A stretch of 64,000 nt of DNA from Fibrobacter sp. UBA4309 (GTDB lineage Bacteria; Fibrobacterota; Fibrobacteria; Fibrobacterales; Fibrobacteraceae): positions 1 through 64,000 of the forward strand of contig NZ_DGUN01000078.1 of NCBI RefSeq assembly GCF_002395745.1, written 5' to 3'. The notes below the pieces were generated by a model that made no database searches, was not told the origin of the DNA, and worked only from the letters and a program-made list of their open reading frames with translations. Of the stretch, positions 57,610 through 64,000 are shown piece after piece. The position numbers and the translations under genes were made by a program. The stretch's first letter is position 1. Each line of letters opens with the position of its first letter.

Positions 57610-60600
57610 TTAATCCTTTACGCAGCGGACAGCAAAACCCATTTTTTTGGGATTATTCGCCCCTATTGTAACTCCATCCGAAACTTTGGTGAAGAAAACA
57701 TAATTCGCATGATCACTATCATCTTCTGTCGTCGTCCAGAACTGTGTACGGTTTCCTCTATTAATGAAGATCCTATCATCGTCTGAACCCACTTCCCTAT
57801 AACCTGTCGGTAAAACGGAGAAACCGAAATCATCCGTACCATTACCGGAATCATTCCAGCCCGTTATTTTTTTAAGTTTAAGGGCAGCAGAAGAGCTTCC
57901 CCCAATTTTATCGAGCAACGTGTTCCACTCCGATTTACTTGGCAAATGCCAACCATCCGGACAAACTCCACGAACCCTGGATCCTATAGAACAAGTTTTT
58001 CCGAAGCCGCATCCCTTGCCATCATTAGAAAAGATTGCAGCGCTGTCCATTGCAGCCGACCACACATAAAGCCTACCATCCGTTGCACAGATATCAGCTT
58101 TGTTACTATAACAAAAACTTGATGTATCTGCATCCAAAGGTCCAGTCAACAAATGGTAATCATAGTTCAGGTTCTCGGCCATCCAGGTCTGGTCACCAAT
58201 CACAGTCGTCTTATACACTCTGCCATCACGAAAGTCTTTCAAGGTGCCATTTTTTGCATCGTACGAGCTTCCTCTTACGCAGCGGATGCTGTATTTTGTT
58301 CCACCATCAATATAACCCTGGCCAAGTTCTGCACCATTATTCGTGTAATGAATCTTCACGTAATAATGGTACGCATCTTCATCGCCTCTTTGACCCCAAA
58401 AATAAGCCGCTTTCCCCGGGAAATCCCTAGAAGTGCCATCTTCATCCGCATAGCCCGCCGGAACGGCCGAAAAGCCAAATTTATCTGTCGTTTTGCGAAC
58501 ATAGGTCCCTCCACCGTTCCATCCATACAAGGATTTTAGATTCGATGCAGAGGAATCATCGGAATCATCGGTTTTGGCACCACCTGCCGAGGCAATCAAA
58601 TCTTTAAACTCTACTTCATTCGGCAAATGCCAGCCATCCGGGCAAAGATCCCATCTGGGCGAATAAAGACGCCCAAACTTAGCACAGTTCTTCGGATCGT
58701 TACCAGAACATACGCCCTCAGAGCCGTCGTAGTTCAAGTTTTCGGCCATCCATTCGTAGTTGCCAATTCTTACATACTTATAGGGCTGTTTGTCACGGGA
58801 ATCAATTATGGTATCATAAGTGATATCCGGATTCAAGAAATCCCATGCAAGTTCACTCTTGCACTCCGTACACTTGCCGATAGCAACAATCTTGAAATTT
58901 GCATCGTAGGATTCCGGCAGGAATCTGAATTTCACAGAATTGACTTTATCAAGATAACGTCCATCCTTTAATGTCGCCCCATACGTGTACGCCCCGAAAT
59001 CGAGCCACGAGAAACAGGCTTTCCTCAAGGTATCTGTCGTCGGTTCCAACGGTATCGTATCCCGGATAGCTGTTACGTTGCTACGGCCTAATTGCAGCCA
59101 CATTTTTTTATCCGAAGAATAAGTCACGCATAATCCGCCCCATTCTTTAAGATTAGCCGAGGGCGCAAATTCAAAAAATATGGCGGCAGTTCGGAATTGA
59201 GCCCCTCCCTCCACAATAGAATGTTTGACCGTTCCGCAAACACTGCCATTGCAATTGCTTATGCGCTTGTCCGCATTGTCTTCAGCAAATTGGAGATACG
59301 AGTCGTACTCGTAATTAGGATAATCATACTCCAAGCCTGTTTGGACACGATAAGAAGTGCCTCCCTTTATCTTGTTGCCACCATACCAAAGGAGATTTTT
59401 CTTGTCAATCAAGGGCGCATAGGGTTCTATGTTGAGCTTAGAGCTATCGATGGCGGCATAGAACTTACTCCGGCTCCATGTCGGTATATTCTTATCCTGA
59501 GTCGGGCCACATTTACCATAGCTTCCTATTTCATAAATATTGAAATACTGTGTCTTGCCATAGTTTCCATATTCTCCATCGAAATTAATCTCAATTTTGC
59601 GAAGCTTTTCCGCAATTGCAGGTCCAGAAATTGTACCCTTAGCCCACGTCGGCTGTTTGAATTGATCCCATTTCAGATGTACTGTCGCAAACACCGTATC
59701 CTTGTCTGCTGTCGGCGGCAACTTGACCATGGGCATTCCATTACCATACAGGGAATCCGCCAGTCCCATACTGAGATACAAGGTAGCGGTATCGTTGGTT
59801 GCATACGTAACGCAGACGCCACCCCACCTATCAGAGACATTAGCCTCGGTACCGTTGGCAATATCGAACGATATGCTGGCATAGGGAGCAACAGTATCGG
59901 CGCCATTAACGTATCCTGCACCAAAAGACACCAGGCCACATTGACCCAGACAAATTTCGTAGGGGTCCGGTTGCGGACGCAAAACAACCGTCTGGTCACC
60001 CGGATCCGTGTAAACGGCCCATGAATCAGAACCAAAGTCCGTCTCTACATAATTGCTCTTATCCGCACCGCGCCAGAGGAACCCTGTATCAGCGGAACTG
60101 CTGGACTTTGCACTGCTGCTGGTCGTAGTCGTACTGCCGTTAGACGTTACAGAACTGCTACTGGATGCATTGCCGGAGCCACCGCTACTGCCCGAGACAT
60201 TAGTGGCAGAAGAACTGCTGGACTTCGTGCTATTACCGCCATTCGAATTCGCCGAGCTGCCGTTCGAGCCGCCTTCGCTGCTGCTAGAGTTTCCTTCGTT
60301 TCCAGCGGAATACTTTACACCCACGGCATAAACCATCAGGCCCTTCTTAGAGTCGGAACATCCGGAAAGCCCCACCTCGAAGGTGTTCGCCTTTTTCAAG
60401 AAATCCTCGTCCTTTTCGCCAGCCGTGTAATGGAGGTCGTCAAATTCCAATGATGTATAGACTTGTTCGCCCACGGACAGTTTGTCCCAGCGGTATTCGC
60501 TGACCGTATTTCCGGCATCGTCTACGTATTTCAGGCCGGCAAACGCATCGGCACATTCGTTCGTGTAGAGCAGGACCATTGCGGGGTAAATGGACTTGTC

Positions 60601-61083
60601 GAGTTCGTCGTTCTGCAACTTCACCTGCACGCCAGCACTGAATTCGCCGGACGCCATGGCCACTTCTAAACGAAGCCCCCCGTTACTGCGGAGCATGTGC
60701 AAAACGTTATCTTCGGTAAGGAGGTTTGTCGTATAGCTGTGCCCACCATTGTCCGTTCCGGAGAACACAAGACGCGCGTCGCCTTTGACAAACGATTCCC
60801 AGGACGCACCAGCAAAAGTGGCAGGCGCATACTTGCCATCGCTTGCAAAGCACCATTCCCAAATGACGTCGCCGTCCTGGCAATCCGGCTTCCAGTCCCA
60901 CTTGGAGGCGTCGTTTAACCTGCTTTCGAACACATCGGCATTACCGTAGTCGGCCCTATACTCCGATTCGTATTCCTCGACGTAGTCGGTACAGGCAGGG
61001 AACAAGGATGCGGCAAACAGCGCGAGAACAGGCGCCTTAAGTGTCGCAAATCCCCCAAAAAACTTTTGTCTTTCGCCTATCAT
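57610..61083 (-). CDS. Large lipoprotein with two FISUMP domains
   Basis: 1157 residues. Lipobox region LFPAC, then TDYVEEYESEYRADYGNADV, matching the start of the 600-residue neighbour. Next come a jelly-roll-like domain (about 60-260), a long Ser/Asn/Gly linker (270-340), two CBM-like modules (WRGADKSNYVETDFG, SYRVQTGLEYDYPNYEYDSY), and two FISUMP domains starting near 764 (WMAENLNYDGSEGVC, CPDGWHLPNEVEF) and 954 (WMAENLNYDYHLL, CPDGWHLPSKSEW), ending FAVRCVKD. Middle gene of the operon, 13 nt after the first gene. Role unknown; the CBM-like modules suggest carbohydrate contact. Confidence 0.88.
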   Translation of the reverse strand: MIGERQKFFGGFATLKAPVLALFAASLFPACTDYVEEYESEYRADYGNADVFESRLNDASKWDWKPDCQDGDVIWEWCFASDGKYAPATFAGASWESFVKGDARLVFSGTDNGGHSYTTNLLTEDNVLHMLRSNGGLRLEVAMASGEFSAGVQVKLQNDELDKSIYPAMVLLYTNECADAFAGLKYVDDAGNTVSEYRWDKLSVGEQVYTSLEFDDLHYTAGEKDEDFLKKANTFEVGLSGCSDSKKGLMVYAVGVKYSAGNEGNSSSSEGGSNGSSANSNGGNSTKSSSSSATNVSGSSGGSGNASSSSSVTSNGSTTTTSSSAKSSSSADTGFLWRGADKSNYVETDFGSDSWAVYTDPGDQTVVLRPQPDPYEICLGQCGLVSFGAGYVNGADTVAPYASISFDIANGTEANVSDRWGGVCVTYATNDTATLYLSMGLADSLYGNGMPMVKLPPTADKDTVFATVHLKWDQFKQPTWAKGTISGPAIAEKLRKIEINFDGEYGNYGKTQYFNIYEIGSYGKCGPTQDKNIPTWSRSKFYAAIDSSKLNIEPYAPLIDKKNLLWYGGNKIKGGTSYRVQTGLEYDYPNYEYDSYLQFAEDNADKRISNCNGSVCGTVKHSIVEGGAQFRTAAIFFEFAPSANLKEWGGLCVTYSSDKKMWLQLGRSNVTAIRDTIPLEPTTDTLRKACFSWLDFGAYTYGATLKDGRYLDKVNSVKFRFLPESYDANFKIVAIGKCTECKSELAWDFLNPDITYDTIIDSRDKQPYKYVRIGNYEWMAENLNYDGSEGVCSGNDPKNCAKFGRLYSPRWDLCPDGWHLPNEVEFKDLIASAGGAKTDDSDDSSASNLKSLYGWNGGGTYVRKTTDKFGFSAVPAGYADEDGTSRDFPGKAAYFWGQRGDEDAYHYYVKIHYTNNGAELGQGYIDGGTKYSIRCVRGSSYDAKNGTLKDFRDGRVYKTTVIGDQTWMAENLNYDYHLLTGPLDADTSSFCYSNKADICATDGRLYVWSAAMDSAAIFSNDGKGCGFGKTCSIGSRVRGVCPDGWHLPSKSEWNTLLDKIGGSSSAALKLKKITGWNDSGNGTDDFGFSVLPTGYREVGSDDDRIFINRGNRTQFWTTTEDDSDHANYVFFTKVSDGVTIGANNPKKMGFAVRCVKD

Positions 61084-61096
61084 AATCCGCCTACCG

Positions 61097-62530
61097 CTAG
61101 AACAGGAATGTCACGCCGACACCGATTAAGCCAAGTGCTGCGATTCCCAAAGAAATGTTGCGCATGTTCTGGTTGTTCTGAATCTTGTCGTGCTGGTCGC
61201 TGTACTCTTCGGGATTCGAAGGAGCCTTGTCACGTTCTGTCTTGGCCTTGTTGTTGTACACGGCCGCCAACACGCCACCGGCCACCGCCACGGCACCAGT
61301 AATAGCCAGCGGAATCCAGTGAATCCTTATCCCGGAATTTTCCTTCGCGGCAGCTTCCTTGGCAGCCTTCGCCGCGTCTTCCTTGGCCTGCATTTCGGCA
61401 AGGTCCTTCTTGAGCGTATCTTCGGCAGAAGCAACCGCAGGAGCCGGTTCAGCCACGAACTCAGCATCGGCATCGCTCGAATCGCGGATAACGGCCACCT
61501 TCTCGGCGGCAAGTTTCGCGGAATCGCCCACGGCAATCGTCGTAGATTCTTCCTTGATAGACGCCATGACCTCGGTGTAGGACTTCTTTTTCTTGGGCTT
61601 GCCCCAAGTCCAACGACCGACCAAGTCCTTGTCCTGGTAGACCGACGTAAATTCCACGCGGCCCTTGAAGTTCTGCATTTCGCCATCGGTACCCAAGGGC
61701 AGGTTCACCTTCTTTTTCGGGAGGTTCACGATGATATGGGAATAGTTACGGCCCGTAGGCAACGCGGCCACACTGAACAGCTGGGTACCATTCAAGTAAT
61801 AGTAGCCCGGCACGGACTTGTTCATGTCGAGGTAGAAGTCCAGGAATTCCGGTTCGACGACAATCTTCACGTTGGCCTTGGCCTTCACGAGGGAGTCGTT
61901 GATGATATTCACTGACTGCAGGAAAAGCGGGGCGAACTCGTCACCGGACTTGCGCAGCACGATATCGCCGCACTTGTTGAGCCAGCGTTCCATCATGCGG
62001 CGCTGCTGTTCCATACGGCGGGAATCGAAATAGAGGTTGAAATTATAGGTGGCGTCGAAAGCGCCTTCCAGGTTCAGCGGTTCCAGGTCCAGCGAGCCGT
62101 TCAGCTTGAGCAACTGTTCCTTGGAAACGACAACGCCGCCCAGGGCCGTGGCACACACCTTGATCTGTTCCGTACGTTCTGCCAGAGAGTTGCCCATCGC
62201 GATGGAGCCCAGGCGGAGTTCGCCGGTCACCTCCATGTACTTGGTTTCGAAGGCGGGAAGTTCTACGGCATAAAAGTGGCTACAGGCTTCGTCCAGGACT
62301 TCGTTGATGGAAATCATCGAGCACCGGTCGTTCATTTGCGCAATCTTGTTGGCCTCGTTCCACAGGGAATCCAGCTCGGCACTGCTGCCCAGTCCCTGTT
62401 TCAAGCTTTCGAGGTCCTTCCGGATAGCCGCAAATTCTTCGGCATCTTTCACGAAGATGGATGCGGTAGGGTCAGCCCACGTCACAGACACAAGAACGGT
62501 CAAAAAGAATAAAAATCCAAGGTGTTTCAT
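61097..62530 (-). CDS. Exported membrane-anchored protein of unknown function, first in the FISUMP operon
   Basis: 477 residues. Signal peptide (FLFFLTVLVSVTWA). Largely helical N-terminal half with Cys pairs (DRCSMISINEVLDEACSHFY), a middle strand-rich part (LVKAKANVKIVVEPEFLDFY, SHIIVNLPKKKVNLPLG), an Ala/Lys/Glu coiled-coil-like stretch (DLAEMQAKEDAAKAAKEAAA), and two C-terminal membrane helices (IPLAITGAVAVAGGVLAAVY and NISLGIAALGLIGVGVTFLF). No family recognised. It lies 13 nt upstream of the large FISUMP gene, so it may help place or anchor those lipoproteins; that is inference. Confidence 0.65.
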   Translation of the reverse strand: MKHLGFLFFLTVLVSVTWADPTASIFVKDAEEFAAIRKDLESLKQGLGSSAELDSLWNEANKIAQMNDRCSMISINEVLDEACSHFYAVELPAFETKYMEVTGELRLGSIAMGNSLAERTEQIKVCATALGGVVVSKEQLLKLNGSLDLEPLNLEGAFDATYNFNLYFDSRRMEQQRRMMERWLNKCGDIVLRKSGDEFAPLFLQSVNIINDSLVKAKANVKIVVEPEFLDFYLDMNKSVPGYYYLNGTQLFSVAALPTGRNYSHIIVNLPKKKVNLPLGTDGEMQNFKGRVEFTSVYQDKDLVGRWTWGKPKKKKSYTEVMASIKEESTTIAVGDSAKLAAEKVAVIRDSSDADAEFVAEPAPAVASAEDTLKKDLAEMQAKEDAAKAAKEAAAKENSGIRIHWIPLAITGAVAVAGGVLAAVYNNKAKTERDKAPSNPEEYSDQHDKIQNNQNMRNISLGIAALGLIGVGVTFLF

Positions 62531-62700
62531 AGTCGCCTATGGGTCCTTTCTGTTGTCAAAAATTTTGTAACTAAAATGTATCTTTTTTTTAGCTGGAATG
62601 TACCTAAAGCGCCCAAAAAGTCCGCACAAATCGGGAAAAAGTGATTTTCGTTATATTTTTCTATATTAGGAGCGCATTTCGACCGCCCAGAAGGGGAAAA
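62531..62700. promoter_or_regulatory. Divergent promoter region between the FISUMP operon and sufB
   Basis: Plus strand: TATATT at 62652-62657 and 62662-62667 upstream of sufB. Minus strand: TACATT near 62575-62580 about 45 nt before the FISUMP operon start, with a TGCGGACTTTTTGG segment (about 62613-62626) that shares GGACTTTTT with the motif upstream of the pectin genes. Confidence 0.4.
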
Positions 62701-64000
62701 ATGAGCGAAAACTACAAATACGGTTTTGTAACGGATATCGAGAACGAGGCCTTCGAGAAGGGCCTGAACGAAGATGTTATCCGCAGGGCGTCCAAGCTCC
62801 GCGGCGAGCCGCAGTTCATGCTCGATTTTCGACTGAAAGCGTATGAAAAGCTCAAGACCATGAAGCAGCCGAACTGGGGCGAACTGAACTTTGCGCCGGT
62901 CGATTTGCAGGACATCGTCTACTACTCCGCCCCGAAGACCAAGAAGAGTCACGAGAAAATCGAGGACGTGGACCCGGAGTTGCTCGCGACCTTCGAAAAA
63001 TTGGGCATTCCGCTCGACGAACAGAAGCGCCTTGCCAACGTGGCCGTAGACGCGGTCTTTGACTCGGTAAGCATTTATACCAGCCACAAGAGAAAGCTCA
63101 TGGAGATGGGCATCCTGTTCTGTAGCATCAGCGACGCCATCAAGGAATACCCCGAACTCATCGAGGAATACCTGGGAAGCGTGGTCCCGGCTGGCGACAA
63201 CTACTTTGCGGCCCTGAACAGCGCGGTGTTTGGCGACGGAAGCTTCGTGTACATCCCGCCCGGAGTCAAGTGCCCGATGGACCTTTCCACCTACTTCCGT
63301 ATCAACAACAAGGAAGCGGGCCAGTTCGAACGCACATTGATTATCGCCGACGAAGGCGCTAGCGTGAGCTACCTCGAAGGCTGCACCGCGCCGGAATTCA
63401 GCAGCAAGCAATTGCACAGCGCCATCGTGGAACTGGTAGCGAAGGATAACGCAAGCATTAAATACTCGACCGTGCAGAACTGGTACGCGGGCGACCGCGA
63501 GACGGGAGCCGGTGGCGTGTACAACTTTGTCACCAAGCGCGGAAAGTGCGCGGGCAAGAACAGCCGCATCAGCTGGACGCAGGTGGAAACCGGTTCCGCC
63601 ATCACCTGGAAATACCCGAGCTGCGTGCTGCTGGGCGACAACTCCGTCGGAGAATTCTACAGCGTGGCCCTCACCAACGGGCACATGCAGGCCGATACCG
63701 GCACCAAGATGATCCATATCGGCAAGAACACCAAGAGCACGATCATCAGCAAGGGTATCAGCGCCGATTACAGCAGCAACGCCTACCGCGGCGAAGTGAG
63801 CATCCGCAAATCCGCCACGGGCGCACGCAACTACACGCAGTGCGACAGCATGCTGGTTGGCGACAAGAGCGCCGCGCACACGTTCCCCTACATCACGGTC
63901 GCAAACGCGAGCTCCACCACCGAACACGAAGCGACCACGAGCCGCATCAGCGAAGACCAGCTTTTCTACTTCGAGAGCCGCGGCGTCAAGCGCGAAGATG
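62701..64000 (+). CDS. sufB: Fe-S cluster assembly scaffold protein SufB (cut by window edge)
   Basis: 433 residues visible of about 470-480. Scaffold of the SUF system with SufC and SufD. Family landmarks: the N-terminal [88 protein letters not shown], and [22 protein letters not shown] with the conserved Cys. The ATG at 62701 follows AGAAGGGG by 4 nt; two TATATT boxes lie upstream. Other suf genes presumably follow the edge. Confidence 0.97.
   Translation, partial: MSENYKYGFVTDIENEAFEKGLNEDVIRRASKLRGEPQFMLDFRLKAYEKLKTMKQPNWGELNFAPVDLQDIVYYSAPKTKKSHEKIEDVDPELLATFEKLGIPLDEQKRLANVAVDAVFDSVSIYTSHKRKLMEMGILFCSISDAIKEYPELIEEYLGSVVPAGDNYFAALNSAVFGDGSFVYIPPGVKCPMDLSTYFRINNKEAGQFERTLIIADEGASVSYLEGCTAPEFSSKQLHSAIVELVAKDNASIKYSTVQNWYAGDRETGAGGVYNFVTKRGKCAGKNSRISWTQVETGSAITWKYPSCVLLGDNSVGEFYSVALTNGHMQADTGTKMIHIGKNTKSTIISKGISADYSSNAYRGEVSIRKSATGARNYTQCDSMLVGDKSAAHTFPYITVANASSTTEHEATTSRISEDQLFYFESRGVKRED

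Noticed and set aside
62527..63927. Long minus-strand frame opposite sufB
   Set aside because: sufB is unmistakable on the plus strand; the antisense product has no domain.

Overview
The window is chromosomal DNA of a Fibrobacter-type bacterium (phylum Fibrobacterota). The pointers are two lipoproteins with the FISUMP domain (Fibrobacter succinogenes major paralogous domain), a TIGR02147-family protein (described first from Fibrobacter), serine-rich linkers in secreted proteins, C-terminal sorting-type domains and a dense set of pectin-backbone enzymes. It holds about 48 protein genes (two cut by the window ends) and one tRNA. I saw no transposase, insertion sequence, prophage, rRNA or CRISPR array.

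Layout. 1-472: start of glyA. 559-3148: two-gene unit of a TIGR02147 HTH-like protein and a PL1 pectate-lyase-like lipoprotein. 3251-12283: minus-strand operon of two PL11 rhamnogalacturonan lyases and two CE12-like SGNH acetylesterases. 12553-16561: YihY membrane protein, a small beta-barrel-like protein and a short UvrA paralogue. 16562-24621: iron alcohol dehydrogenase, then a GH53 galactanase between two long InlB/GLUG-repeat surface proteins. 24706-29487: THUMP-like methyltransferase, ung, a DUF4321-like membrane protein, gatA and a Ser-rich barrel protein. 29596-34552: guaB, pth, a lipoprotein, rplY, tRNA-Gln(TTG), ispE. 34704-42759: ftsK, a CHASE2 cyclase, and the folK-deoxynucleoside kinase-panC operon. 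43052-49777: rho with an Asn-rich disordered region, proC, a sigma-54 activator, and an FecCD-type permease/ATPase pair behind an unknown exported protein. 49877-55803: nspC, tsaE, dCMP deaminase, an SDR, and a topB enlarged by repeat DNA. 55806-62530: a three-gene operon with two FISUMP lipoproteins. 62701-64000: start of sufB.

How genes work together. PL11, CE12, GH53 and PL1 together cover the rhamnogalacturonan-I backbone, its acetyl groups, its galactan side chains and homogalacturonan, so the first 24 kb is a pectin-stripping locus. The exported proteins carry signal peptides or lipoboxes, and several end in a sorting-type domain. The rest is mostly housekeeping.

Most unusual signals. 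(1) Islands of degenerate 7-bp tandem repeats lie in gene gaps and also inside genes (topB, the uvrA paralogue, the end of the methyltransferase). (2) Palindromic elements with conserved arms but different self-complementary cores recur between genes, and one sits in frame in topB. (3) TATATT-like -10 boxes lie exactly 6-7 nt before many start codons, implying leaderless mRNAs. (4) A GTRGACTTTTT motif occurs twice upstream of each of the two pectin units. (5) A hairpin terminator lies upstream of the SDR gene with no gene to terminate. All calls come from reading the sequence; no database search was run.
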